A DNA stretch of 10,229 nt, taken from assembly GCA_013002925.1 (NCBI GenBank), contig JABDLQ010000365.1, positions 1 through 10,229 on the forward strand, given 5' to 3'. Of this stretch, positions 1-8,303 are shown in pieces. The translations under genes were made by a program, and so were the position numbers. The notes under the pieces are model-generated. The model saw only the letters and a program-made list of their open reading frames with translations, had not been told where the DNA came from and did not search any database. Every line of letters starts with the position of its first letter. Within the stretch, counting starts at the first letter, position 1. The DNA is from Gammaproteobacteria bacterium. Lineage in GTDB: Bacteria > Pseudomonadota > Gammaproteobacteria > Steroidobacterales > SZUA-146.

Positions 1-62
1 CAGCAGGCCCGGCAGTGCACTCGTGCCGGACAAGCCCCGTGGCCAGTTCGGTTTAACTTTCG

Positions 63-983
63 GTGGCTTATCGTCGTCCGCCATTGTCACGCCGAGGGTC
101 CGGGGTCAGGACGCGGTCAGGACGCTCGCGCTTTGGCCGTGGTATCAGTCTGCGGTTCATTCCGATTATTTTGTTCGGCGTCTATCTGGCGTATTACTGG
201 TTTGCCAACCAGGAAAACGTACCAATTACCGGCCGTAGCCAACTGATCGATATATCGCGCGAGCAGGAAGAGGCGCTGGGTCTGCAGTCCTACCAGGATA
301 TTTTGTCCAGAAGCGCTGTGCTTACTGACGGTGAAGTGGTCGATCAGGTACGTAGCATTGGGCGCAAACTGGTCGACGCTGCCCGGATTGAAGGAATCGA
401 TCCGGGGTTTGAGTGGGAATTTAACGTGATTCGCTCAGATCAGGCCAATGCGTTCGCGTTGCCAGGTGGCAAAGTCGCGGTTTACACGGGTCTTTTGCCC
501 ATCGCAGAAAATGCCGATGGCTTGAGCGCCATCATGGGCCACGAAATTGCTCATGCCATTGCGCGCCACGGTGCCGAACGCATGGCTTATCAGAAGCTCA
601 TTCGCATCGGCAGCATGGCGGCGGCACTGGTGGTCGGAGATATGGGGTACTCAGCCCAAAAAGCGGTAATGGGCGCGTTTGGTGTGGGCAGCCAATACGG
701 CGTGTTGTTGCCGTTTTCGCGCAAACATGAAACGGAATCCGATTTTATTGGATTACGCTTGTTGGCCCGCGCGTGTTTTGATCCGGGTGAAGCGCCAAAG
801 CTATGGCAGCGTATGGCCGAACATGCCGGCCGTAATTCCGGTAGCGAATTCATGTCAACTCACCCGTCGCCACAGACCCGGATTGAGCAATTTGAAGCGT
901 GGTTACCGGAGGCCCGCGAACTTGGAATGAAAAACTGTAGCAATACGCGGTCAGGGCGTGGTCAGCGGACGTTCAAGCCATAA
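63..983 (+). CDS. Membrane-anchored M48-family zinc metallopeptidase
   Basis: This 306-residue protein is a predicted inner-membrane-anchored, periplasm-facing metallopeptidase of the M48 (Oma1/LoiP-like) family, probably acting in envelope protein quality control. The N-terminus is Arg-rich (residues 1-30), followed by one hydrophobic segment (about 31-48) that fits a signal anchor with the catalytic domain outside the cytoplasm. The zinc site is HEIAH at 160-164 (two His ligands plus catalytic Glu). Downstream, ETESD at 223-227 supplies the third ligand, probably Glu223. STHP at 265-268 is the usual C-terminal family motif. The start is GTG with no clear Shine-Dalgarno sequence; I kept it because it leaves the basic segment before the anchor intact. 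No TPR repeats follow the domain, unlike BepA. The substrate is unknown. The gene stands 75 bases ahead of the acyltransferase gene. Family is clear, specific role inferred. Confidence 0.9.
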   Translation: MAYRRPPLSRRGSGVRTRSGRSRFGRGISLRFIPIILFGVYLAYYWFANQENVPITGRSQLIDISREQEEALGLQSYQDILSRSAVLTDGEVVDQVRSIGRKLVDAARIEGIDPGFEWEFNVIRSDQANAFALPGGKVAVYTGLLPIAENADGLSAIMGHEIAHAIARHGAERMAYQKLIRIGSMAAALVVGDMGYSAQKAVMGAFGVGSQYGVLLPFSRKHETESDFIGLRLLARACFDPGEAPKLWQRMAEHAGRNSGSEFMSTHPSPQTRIEQFEAWLPEARELGMKNCSNTRSGRGQRTFKP

Positions 984-1058
984 TGATGATAAATAGGCTT
1001 TAGCATTGGGTCTGTCTGGATTAGACTGGTGGCATTTGCAGCAGCACGTTGAATTCTG

Positions 1059-2186
1059 ATGTCAGATGCGCGCGTTTTCTATCAACATCACGAGCCGTTT
1101 TGTATGCGCCGCGGCGGTCAACTCGAGCAAGTTGAACTAGCCTTTGAGACCTGGGGCGAGTTAGACGCGGAGCACTCCAATGCCGTGTTGATCTTTACTG
1201 GCCTGTCACCGTCAGCCCATGCGAGTTCGTCCGCGGCGGATCCCAGTGCGGGCTGGTGGGAGGATATGGTCGGTCCGGGGCGACCGGTGAATACGGATCA
1301 CAATTTTGTGGTGTGTTTTAACTCCCTGGGCAGTTGTTTTGGCAGTACCGGACCGGCCAGCATAAATGCTGCCAGCGGGCAGCCGTACGGGTTGGATTTC
1401 CCGGTGCTGTCACTTGAAGATATCGCGCATTGCGGAGCGCTCATTCTCGACCATCTGCAGATTACCCAGTTGCGCTGTGCAATCGGACCGTCAATGGGCG
1501 GTATGACCGCGCTGGCTTTTTGTCTGCTGTACCCGCAGCGCGCGCGGCATTTGATTTCAATTTCAGCTGCTTCGCGAGCTCTGCCATTTGCTATTGCACT
1601 GCGGTCATTACAAAGAGAAATTATCTGCAGCGATCCGGATTGGCATCACGGAAAATATCCGCAGGAGGAACACCCGGTTACCGGCATGAAGCTGGCCCGT
1701 AAACTTGGCATGATTTCGTATCGTTCAGCGCTGGAATGGGAGCATCGGTTTGGCCGGGAGCGGGTCGAGCAGGCAGGACATACAGACTACATGTTTACGG
1801 CAGAATTTGAGATCGAGTCGTATCTGAGTGCGCACGCAGCGAAGTTCTCAGGATCATTCGATCCGAACTGTTATTTGTATTTGTCCCGTGCCATGGATTT
1901 ATATGATGCAGCAGATCATGGTGGCAGTCTGCGCGCGAGCTTTGCACACCTGCAACTGCAGTCCGCACTCGTGATCGGTGTCACCACGGATATCCTGTTT
2001 CCACCGCATCAGCAACGTGAACTTGCCGGACTGTTGACTGACGAGGGCATCGACGTATCGTTGCAGCTGTTGAATTCAATTCAGGGGCATGACTCTTTTT
2101 TGGTTGATATGGATCGCTTTCGACCGGTAATGGCAGATTATTTGTGCAAGCTGGACTCCGGCAGCCCCTGTGATCAATCGTATTGA
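1059..2186 (+). CDS. metX: MetX-family O-acyltransferase, probably serine O-succinyltransferase
   Basis: This 375-residue alpha/beta-hydrolase-fold enzyme of the MetX family transfers an acyl group from acyl-CoA to the hydroxyl of homoserine or serine, the activating step of methionine or cysteine synthesis. The nucleophile elbow is GPSMGG (Ser145); Asp311 in TTDILFP and His344 in QGHDSFL complete the triad. Several segments look more like the xanthomonad serine O-succinyltransferase (SST) group than classical homoserine acetyltransferases: TGLSPSAHA (47-55), GWWEDMVGPG (65-74) and NSLGSCFGSTGPAS (88-101), where acetyltransferases typically have a NVLGGC-like segment. That subgroup call comes from remembered family sequences, not an alignment. 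Length is normal for the family. ATG start; no strong ribosome binding site. The next gene overlaps its 3' end by 17 bases, suggesting co-transcription. Homoserine O-succinyltransferase is the main alternative. The symbol is the family symbol and does not settle the substrate. Confidence 0.88.
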   Translation: MSDARVFYQHHEPFCMRRGGQLEQVELAFETWGELDAEHSNAVLIFTGLSPSAHASSSAADPSAGWWEDMVGPGRPVNTDHNFVVCFNSLGSCFGSTGPASINAASGQPYGLDFPVLSLEDIAHCGALILDHLQITQLRCAIGPSMGGMTALAFCLLYPQRARHLISISAASRALPFAIALRSLQREIICSDPDWHHGKYPQEEHPVTGMKLARKLGMISYRSALEWEHRFGRERVEQAGHTDYMFTAEFEIESYLSAHAAKFSGSFDPNCYLYLSRAMDLYDAADHGGSLRASFAHLQLQSALVIGVTTDILFPPHQQRELAGLLTDEGIDVSLQLLNSIQGHDSFLVDMDRFRPVMADYLCKLDSGSPCDQSY

Positions 2187-2496
2187 CAAAAATGCATGCA
2201 CGTTATCTACGATCGAGTGGCAGGCTACGGTCGATGGTACTGATGTTCCGGTGCGCGCGATCATTCGGGAGCCGTTCGAATCCACTGATGATTACTGGAT
2301 ATGCGCGACGACGATTTGTGGGTTGTTTCACCGCAAGGCGGATTTGGGGGGCGCCTCACCGCAAGATGCAGTAGCAGCCGCGCGGCGTTTTTTGAAAACC
2401 GAACTTGATGCCTGTGTGATGCCGGGCGCTGCGGGACCCTCGACCGACGCGCAAGGGATGCAACGACGGTTATGGCGCCTGATCGATAAAGGCTAA
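2170..2496 (+). CDS. Small uncharacterised protein overlapping the acyltransferase gene
   Basis: The frame encodes 108 residues from a GTG that lies inside the last codons of the upstream acyltransferase gene (17-base overlap). No in-frame ATG is available nearby, so GTG is the only sensible start, and no ribosome binding site is evident; translational coupling is likely. The protein has no signal peptide or membrane segment. It contains a Trp/Cys-bearing stretch, DDYWICATTICGL (residues 40-52), then an Ala-rich helix-like stretch, SPQDAVAAARRFLKTEL (62-78). This pattern, a short beta segment followed by 'QA...A..FL...L', recalls small DUF6968-type proteins, but I cannot confirm membership. 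Function unknown. The overlap, the lack of a competing frame and the protein-like pattern support a real gene. Confidence 0.6.
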   Translation: MINRIDKNACTLSTIEWQATVDGTDVPVRAIIREPFESTDDYWICATTICGLFHRKADLGGASPQDAVAAARRFLKTELDACVMPGAAGPSTDAQGMQRRLWRLIDKG

Positions 2497-2597
2497 AAGA
2501 GGATTCGTTACCGCGAGTGTTTACACCATATCGCGATGGCGGCTGATCGACATCGCCGGAACCAGGCCCACCGGCTGCCGATAACTCAACAACGTCC

Positions 2598-2617
2598 AAA
2601 GCGGTCAACCGCTTTTT
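2598..2617 (+). terminator. Possible intrinsic terminator after the small gene
   Basis: AAAGCGGT at 2598-2605 pairs perfectly with ACCGCTTT at 2608-2615. In RNA this would form a 7-bp stem with a TCAA loop. The T-run at 2613-2617 is partly inside the stem, leaving only two unpaired T. It lies about 100 bases past the stop of the small plus-strand gene and is the only terminator-like structure between the converging transcription units. The rest of 2497-2789 shows nothing I can support as a gene. The tail is short, so termination strength is doubtful. Confidence 0.4.
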
Positions 2618-2789
2618 CCTGAGCAGGGCGTCCACGTGGCAGGCGCTGTAAATTTGTCTGTGCGGCTGATGAAATGATTCTGAGGCGATCAGGTCCACCG
2701 CAAGTGTTGCAATAATGACAACAGCGGAAATTGATCCCCCGTTGTGAGCCAAATGCGCCTGTTTAAATGCCTCATTATTCGAGCGATGT

Positions 2790-3632
2790 TTACTGCCTGG
2801 TTGGCAACAGTAAAGTCGGATCTACCAGCTGCCCGTTCAGTAGCACCCCAAAATGCAAATGTGGTCCGGTAACCCGCCCGGTTGCGCCAACTTTACCCAG
2901 CAAGTCACCGGTCCGAACCTTATCTCCGACGTGGCGGTCAATCGCACTTAAATGGCAAAACATGGTGATCAGTCCATTACCGTGGTCTACAAAAACGGTG
3001 TTGCCGTTGTAAAAAAAATCTCCTGTTTCCAAAACGATACCGTCTGCCGGCGCCAGGATTTTCGTGCCTTCAGGTGCGGCAATATCAAGACCACTGTGCG
3101 GGTTACGTGCCTGCCCGTTCAGGATTCGTCGCAACCCGAATACACTACTGATGCGACCAGTGACCGGCCAGCGTAACGCAAGTGACGGGGGCGCGTTGGG
3201 TGAAAAATATGTTTTGGCTGCTTTGATACGTAAAAAATCCGCTTCAATCCGCACAAGGTCAGCCGGATCCGGGTTGACTTTGCGGCGATTTTTGATTGTA
3301 AGCTCCTGAGACTTGTATTGCTTCTTTTTGACTTCAAAAGGAACTTGCAACAGTGCCGCAGGCGACAGGTCGACTTTCAGAACGTGAGTCCCGGGGCTGG
3401 CTTTTAGCGGAATGCCAACGACGGCATGCCAGTCCTTGCCATGTGCCACTACCATCACCGGCATCTGTTGATACTCTGCTTTGGGTTTGGGGCTCGAACT
3501 GGCGTCAAGAGCGATCACCGCGATACCTCCCGGTACCGGTGTATGAGGCGGTAAATAGGCGCCCCTTGCAGCCGTTGCCAGCAACACAGAAAGTACCAGC
3601 AGGGTGTTTCTACAGATTCTGTTACTCGTCAT
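2790..3632 (-). CDS. Secreted M23-family peptidoglycan metallopeptidase (LytM/NlpD-type domain)
   Basis: This 280-residue exported protein carries a C-terminal M23 (LytM-fold) domain of the type that cuts peptide cross-bridges of peptidoglycan or regulates amidases. A signal peptide covers roughly residues 1-25 (hydrophobic LLVLSVLLATAA). The middle part (about 35-145) is beta-rich with a Lys-rich stretch near 103-118. The catalytic domain runs from about 155 to 276: HSGLD supplies zinc ligands His179 and Asp183, HLHFG supplies His258 and His260, and His227 in CHLS is the additional active-site His. All key residues are present, so the enzyme should be active rather than a degenerate activator. 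No LysM domain or long coiled coil is seen. ATG start; the first codons overlap the end of xseA by 11 bases, so it is almost certainly co-transcribed with and translationally coupled to xseA. The same pairing is familiar from pseudomonads. Exact bond specificity is unknown. Confidence 0.92.
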   Translation of the reverse strand: MTSNRICRNTLLVLSVLLATAARGAYLPPHTPVPGGIAVIALDASSSPKPKAEYQQMPVMVVAHGKDWHAVVGIPLKASPGTHVLKVDLSPAALLQVPFEVKKKQYKSQELTIKNRRKVNPDPADLVRIEADFLRIKAAKTYFSPNAPPSLALRWPVTGRISSVFGLRRILNGQARNPHSGLDIAAPEGTKILAPADGIVLETGDFFYNGNTVFVDHGNGLITMFCHLSAIDRHVGDKVRTGDLLGKVGATGRVTGPHLHFGVLLNGQLVDPTLLLPTRQ

Positions 3633-5016
3633 TTTTTACATTTGTCTCAATAGCGTCAACTGTCGCATGCACAGAACCGCGTGCCATGCGTATGTCCAGC
3701 GGGGCACCGCGCTGTAAATCTGCAGCCGCTGTGATAATTTTTTGCTGGCAACGGACAATGGCATAGCCACGCTCCAGGGTGGCTTGTGGTCCTACGTTAC
3801 CAAGCGTTGTGCCAGCAATCAGTAACCTGGTGCGGCGCTCTTCAAGAAACCGCCCCATGGCCTTGATGATTCTGGTCGACAGGACATCGAGACGGTTTTG
3901 TGCACGCAGCAGAGTCTGCTGTGGCGACAGAGATTGTAGCCTGGCACCGGCGGCGAGGAGTTTTTCGCGGCGCCTGCCCAGATACAGGCGCATCAATGCC
4001 GCGAGCCGCAAGTCGAGTTCGTCTACCCGCTGAGCATACTGTGCAATTCGCAGCTGTGGGTGTACCTGGCGGTGCCGGCCGGCCAGCCAGCGCCACTGTT
4101 CGCCGCGTTTGGCCAGTACGGAAACGATGGCGCGCTGCAGACGGGATGAAAGGCTCGACAGCCGGTCCAGCCATGTCTGTCTGTCAGGCACTGCCATAGA
4201 GGCCGCTGCAGTGGGAGTAGGAGCGCGCATGTCCGCGACAAAATCACTGATGGTGACATCGGTTTCATGACCAACGGCACTGATAACCGGAATTTTACAG
4301 CGATGTAAAGCCCGTGCGACGCGCTCGTCGTTAAAGGGCCATAAATCCTCCAGCGAACCGCCCCCGCGGGCCAGGATCAATACATCGCAGTCGCGGCGCC
4401 GTCCGGCATTTGCCAGTGCCGCAACAATTTGATCGGCGGCCTGGTCACCCTGGACAGCTGTTGGGTAGATGCGCACCGGTACACCAGGAAAGCGTCGTGC
4501 CAGAACATGCAGGATGTCCCGAATCACCGCGCCTGTCGGTGACGTCACCACCCCGATGCGGCGCGGTAGTTGCGGCAAAGGGCGCTTGCGTTCCGGTGCG
4601 AACAGACCTTCTGCTTCCAGTTGTCGTCTCAATGCCTCAAATTTTTTCTGCAGCGCGCCGACGCCAGCGTCCTGCATATTTTCAACGATTAACTGATAGT
4701 CACCGCGCGCTTCGTACAGGCTCACTTTGCCGCGCACGATAACGGCCTGACCCTCGCGTAATTCCAGCTGCACGTATCGATTGCGGGTTTTGAACATGGC
4801 GCAGCGGATCTGTGCCGATTGATCTTTGAGCGTAAAATACCAATGACCGGACGCCGGACGGGCAATATTGGATAACTCGCCTTCCACCCGGACCATGGCC
4901 AGTCCGGTCTCCAGCAGGCGGCGAGCCTCGCGATTTAATTGCGCTACTGTCAGTACCTTGCGGTCGCGTTCCGATTCCGGGCCATATGAGTCCATGATGT
5001 GCATGATACGCAGCAT
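3622..5016 (-). CDS. xseA: Exodeoxyribonuclease VII large subunit
   Basis: This is the large, catalytic subunit of exonuclease VII, which degrades single-stranded DNA from both ends to oligonucleotides and assembles with several small XseB subunits in the cytoplasm. Residue numbers here count from the upstream GTG at 5070. The N-terminal OB-fold includes VEGELSNIARPASGHWYFTL (62-81) and the CAMF strand (90-93). The catalytic core contains GVVTSPTGA (173-181), ARGGGSLEDLWPFND (234-248) and VGHETDVTISDFVADMRAPT (266-285). A long Arg/Leu-rich helical region (about 300-420) and a short C-terminal beta domain follow. I place the start at the ATG ending at 5016 because a GGAG (5026-5029 on the complementary strand) sits 9 bases upstream, giving 464 residues. 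Alternatives are GTG at 5070 (482 residues, no ribosome site) and ATG at 4995 (457 residues, closest to the E. coli length). No xseB is in the window. Confidence 0.95.
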   Translation of the reverse strand: MLRIMHIMDSYGPESERDRKVLTVAQLNREARRLLETGLAMVRVEGELSNIARPASGHWYFTLKDQSAQIRCAMFKTRNRYVQLELREGQAVIVRGKVSLYEARGDYQLIVENMQDAGVGALQKKFEALRRQLEAEGLFAPERKRPLPQLPRRIGVVTSPTGAVIRDILHVLARRFPGVPVRIYPTAVQGDQAADQIVAALANAGRRRDCDVLILARGGGSLEDLWPFNDERVARALHRCKIPVISAVGHETDVTISDFVADMRAPTPTAAASMAVPDRQTWLDRLSSLSSRLQRAIVSVLAKRGEQWRWLAGRHRQVHPQLRIAQYAQRVDELDLRLAALMRLYLGRRREKLLAAGARLQSLSPQQTLLRAQNRLDVLSTRIIKAMGRFLEERRTRLLIAGTTLGNVGPQATLERGYAIVRCQQKIITAAADLQRGAPLDIRMARGSVHATVDAIETNVKNDE

Positions 5017-5205
5017 CGGGACAAACTCCAAAGTCTGGTTTACCTGTGCGGGTCGAGGCGGTATAGTCACCGGTTAATTTTATTCGGTGATGCGCCGAAC
5101 GGGTCACGCCCAAACGCCGATTTTTGATGTTTGCGGTGATGGCGCCAACGCGGCCAGCCCCCGCATTTTTATCATGACACCGGTGTTGGCGATGGAGATA
5201 GCGCA
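5017..5205. promoter_or_regulatory. Divergent control region between xseA and guaB
   Basis: These 189 bases must hold the promoters for leftward xseA and rightward guaB. I could not find a convincing -35/-10 pair. The best -10-like hexamer for guaB is TATCAT at 5170-5175 (5 of 6 bases), without a good -35 box. Two imperfect direct repeats are visible: CGGTGATGCGCC at 5085-5096 and CGGTGATGGCGCC at 5134-5146. A perfect 10-bp palindrome, ACACCGGTGT, lies at 5177-5186 between that -10-like box and the guaB ribosome site. GGAG at 5194-5197, 8 bases before the ATG, is a good Shine-Dalgarno sequence for guaB. Confidence 0.5.
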
Positions 5206-6675
5206 ATGCATATCGATCAGGAAGCCCTGACATTTGATGATGTTCTGTTACAGCCGGCCTACTCGGACGTGTTACCACGCGATGTCGGCCTTGCTACCCG
5301 TCTGACGACGGAGGTTTCGCTGAACGTACCATTGCTGTCCGCCGCCATGGACACCGTCACCGAGTCGCGCCTTGCGATAGCCCTCGCTCAGGAAGGTGGC
5401 ATCGGCATTATCCACAAAAACATGTCAATCGAAGACCAGGCCGTCGAAGTCACACGGGTAAAGAAATTTGAAAGTGGTGTTATTACGGACCCGATTACCG
5501 TCAGTTCTGACAAAACCGTGCGGGAAGTACTGGCGATTACCCGACGCTACAATATCTCTGGTGTACCGGTTGTTGACGGTGACGAAACCGTTGGCATAGT
5601 CACTCGCCGTGATCTGCGCTTTGTGACGGAATTGGATGTGCCGGTAACGTCAGTCATGACGCCCAAGGAAAAACTCGTCACGGTTCCGGAAAATGCACCA
5701 AAAGAAGAAGTTAAGCGCCTGTTGCACCAGCATCGCATCGAAAAGGTCCTGGTTGTCAATGATAATTTTGAATTGCGCGGCATGATTACGGTCAAGGATT
5801 TTGAAAAGGCGTCCGAGTTTCCGCTGGCCTGCAAAGATGCTGATGGCAGTTTGCGCGTCGGTGCAGCGGTTGGGACAGCCGCAGACACCCCGGAACGGGT
5901 GGCAGCGCTGGTGGCTGCTGGTGTCGATGTGGTGGTTGTTGATACCAGTCACGGTCATACTCGCGGTGTGATCAATACGATCGCGAACGTTAAACGCACG
6001 CATCCGGATGTGCAGGTGATCGGTGGCAATATTGTGACTGCAGAGGGAGCGCTGGCACTGGTCGAGGCCGGGGCGGACGGGGTAAAAGTGGGGATTGGCC
6101 CGGGGTCAATTTGCACGACTCGCATGGTAGCGGGTGTTGGCGTGCCACAGGTTACAGCGGTGGCCAATGTGGCTGCGGCACTGAAAAAATCCGGGGTTCC
6201 GCTGGTAGCGGACGGGGGGATCAGGTTTTCCGGTGATATTGCAAAAGCGATAGCCGCTGGTGCTCATTCGGTGATGCTCGGAGGCTTGTTTGCCGGCACC
6301 GAAGAGTCGCCGGGTGAAGTCGAACTTTATCAGGGGCGTTCCTACAAATCCTATCGCGGCATGGGTTCACTGGGAGCCATGGGCAAGGAGCACGGCTCGT
6401 CTGATCGCTATTTTCAGGATAAAACCGATGAAATTGAAAAACTGGTGCCGGAGGGAATTGAAGGGCGTGTGCCCTATAAGGGCTCCCTGGTAGCGATCAT
6501 ACATCAACTGCTCGGCGGACTGCGCTCCGCCATGGGGTATACCGGCAGTGCGTCGATCGAACAAATGCGCAGCAAACCGAAATTTGTCCGCATCACCAGT
6601 GCCGGCGTACAGGAGAGTCATGTTCATGATGTCACCATCACCAAAGAAGCACCTAACTATCGCAGCACCCGCTGA
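5206..6675 (+). CDS. guaB: Inosine-5'-monophosphate dehydrogenase
   Basis: This cytoplasmic enzyme oxidises IMP to XMP with NAD+, the committed step of guanine nucleotide synthesis. The 489-residue length nearly equals the E. coli enzyme (488). The N-terminal barrel segment has LTFDDVLLQPAYSDV (8-22). Two CBS domains, the regulatory Bateman module, fall at about 93-203. The barrel resumes with VDTSHGH (245-251) and the catalytic loop GIGPGSICTT (296-305), with nucleophile Cys303. The phosphate-binding DGGIR (336-340) and the mobile flap follow, including YRGMGSLGAM (383-392) and the Arg401-Tyr402 pair in SSDRYFQ. All catalytic residues are intact. ATG start with GGAG 8 bases upstream. It is divergent from xseA and is followed closely by guaA, forming the classical guaBA operon. 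Confidence 0.98.
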   Translation: MHIDQEALTFDDVLLQPAYSDVLPRDVGLATRLTTEVSLNVPLLSAAMDTVTESRLAIALAQEGGIGIIHKNMSIEDQAVEVTRVKKFESGVITDPITVSSDKTVREVLAITRRYNISGVPVVDGDETVGIVTRRDLRFVTELDVPVTSVMTPKEKLVTVPENAPKEEVKRLLHQHRIEKVLVVNDNFELRGMITVKDFEKASEFPLACKDADGSLRVGAAVGTAADTPERVAALVAAGVDVVVVDTSHGHTRGVINTIANVKRTHPDVQVIGGNIVTAEGALALVEAGADGVKVGIGPGSICTTRMVAGVGVPQVTAVANVAAALKKSGVPLVADGGIRFSGDIAKAIAAGAHSVMLGGLFAGTEESPGEVELYQGRSYKSYRGMGSLGAMGKEHGSSDRYFQDKTDEIEKLVPEGIEGRVPYKGSLVAIIHQLLGGLRSAMGYTGSASIEQMRSKPKFVRITSAGVQESHVHDVTITKEAPNYRSTR

Positions 6676-6728
6676 GCCGTTGCGTCCGTTGTGTGTACTG
6701 CGCGATGCAGCGCCTGGTAACAGCGCGC

Positions 6729-8303
6729 ATGTCTGACCTTGATATACACTCCGAGCGCTTGTTGGTGCTGGATTTTGGCAGCCAGTACACACAACTGATT
6801 GCACGGCGGGTGCGTGAAGCCGGTGTGTATTGTGAAATTCACCCGTTCGATATGAGCAATGCGCAGGTGCGTGACTACGCACCCCGCGGCATTATTTTAT
6901 CTGGCGGTCCTGAATCCGCCATCGCAACTACATCACCACGCGTACCGGCCGCTGTGTTTGAGTTGCAGGTGCCGGTGCTTGGAATTTGCTACGGCATGCA
7001 GGTGATGGCAGCCCAGCTGGGTGGCGAGGTGGAAGGGGGGCATGAACGTGAATTCGGTTATGCACAAGTTGAAATTACCGATCCTTGTCCGCTATTTGCT
7101 GGCCTGAATGACAGTGACAGCACACCGCCGCAGCTCGATGCATGGATGAGTCATGGAGACCGGGTCACCAGGTTGCCACAAGGGTTCAGCGCCATCGGGA
7201 GTTCGGCAAACGCACCACTGGCCGCCATGGCAGATGCCGGCCGCCACTATTATGGTGTGCAGTTTCATCCGGAAGTCACGCAGACCCGTCAGGGTGCAGA
7301 GATTCTGAGGCGGTTTTGCGTTGATGTGTGCAAGTGCGGCCAGCTGTGGACTGCGCAGAATATTATCGATGACAGTATCGCGCATGTTCGGGATCTGGTT
7401 GGCAGCGATAAAGTATTACTGGGCTTGTCGGGCGGCGTGGATTCCTCGGTTGTTGCAGCTTTGCTGGCGCGTGCGATTGGTGAGCAGCTGACGTGCGTGT
7501 TTGTGGACACCGGTTTGTTGCGTCATGGTGAAGGCGATCAGGTGATGGAGACTTTCGCCGAACACATGGGCGTCAATGTGATCCGGGTCGATGCAGGTCA
7601 GCGTTTTTATGCAGCTCTGAAGGGCGTCATCGACCCCGAGGAGAAGCGCAAGATCATCGGAGGTATGTTTATCGACGTGTTTGATGAACAGGCGCATGCA
7701 ATCCAGGATGTGAAATGGTTGGCCCAGGGCACCATCTATCCGGATGTGATTGAAAGCGCCGGGGCAAAGACCGGCAAGGCCAAAGTGATCAAGTCACATC
7801 ACAACGTGGGTGGTTTGCCCGAAAAAATGCACCTAAAACTCGTCGAACCGCTGCGAGAGTTGTTCAAGGATGAAGTACGCCGTATCGGTGTCAGCCTGGG
7901 TTTGCCCGAAGAAATGGTGCAACGTCATCCGTTTCCAGGTCCCGGCCTCGGTGTGCGTATCATCGGCGAAGTGAAAGAGGAGTATGCTGAAATACTGCGA
8001 TTGGCTGATCACATACTGATCAGCGAACTGCATGCCCACAATCTTTATAACCAGGTGAGCCAGGCATTTGCAGTATTTCTGCCGGTCAAATCGGTTGGCG
8101 TGATGGGCGATGGCCGGCGTCACGACTGGGTAATTGCATTGCGGAGCGTTGATACCATTGACTTTATGACGGCCCACTGGTCGCGACTGCCGTATGATTT
8201 TCTCGAGCTCGTCTCGCGCCGTATTATCAATGAAATCGAGGGTGTGAGCCGGGTAACCTACGATATCTCCAGCAAACCTCCTGCCACCATCGAGTGGGAG
8301 TGA
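6729..8303 (+). CDS. guaA: GMP synthase (glutamine-hydrolysing)
   Basis: This enzyme makes GMP from XMP, ATP and glutamine, completing the branch begun by guaB. With the ATG at 6729 it has 524 residues, against 525 in E. coli. The class I glutamine amidotransferase domain comes first: DFGSQYTQL near the N-terminus, nucleophile Cys87 in GICYGMQ, and His180/Glu182 in VQFHPEVT complete the triad. The ATP-pyrophosphatase domain follows with the P-loop SGGVDSS (234-240). The C-terminal dimerisation/XMP-binding domain contains HPFPGPGLGVR and ends with the typical KPPATIEWE. GTG at 6693 would add 12 residues with no family counterpart, so I prefer 6729, although its ribosome site is weak. The gap to guaB is 53 bases with no terminator, consistent with one operon. 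Confidence 0.97.
   Translation: MSDLDIHSERLLVLDFGSQYTQLIARRVREAGVYCEIHPFDMSNAQVRDYAPRGIILSGGPESAIATTSPRVPAAVFELQVPVLGICYGMQVMAAQLGGEVEGGHEREFGYAQVEITDPCPLFAGLNDSDSTPPQLDAWMSHGDRVTRLPQGFSAIGSSANAPLAAMADAGRHYYGVQFHPEVTQTRQGAEILRRFCVDVCKCGQLWTAQNIIDDSIAHVRDLVGSDKVLLGLSGGVDSSVVAALLARAIGEQLTCVFVDTGLLRHGEGDQVMETFAEHMGVNVIRVDAGQRFYAALKGVIDPEEKRKIIGGMFIDVFDEQAHAIQDVKWLAQGTIYPDVIESAGAKTGKAKVIKSHHNVGGLPEKMHLKLVEPLRELFKDEVRRIGVSLGLPEEMVQRHPFPGPGLGVRIIGEVKEEYAEILRLADHILISELHAHNLYNQVSQAFAVFLPVKSVGVMGDGRRHDWVIALRSVDTIDFMTAHWSRLPYDFLELVSRRIINEIEGVSRVTYDISSKPPATIEWE

Noticed and set aside
1..62. Possible end of an upstream gene
   Set aside because: One frame ends in TAA near 54-56, but the segment is too short and featureless to support a call.
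2497..2752. Open minus-strand frame (about 85 residues free of overlap) starting at TTG 2752
   Set aside because: It needs a TTG start without a ribosome site, continues deep into the antisense of the small plus-strand gene, and shows no recognisable motif.
3842..4742. Several long frames in and against xseA
   Set aside because: They are by-products of GC-rich coding DNA; the xseA frame explains the region fully.
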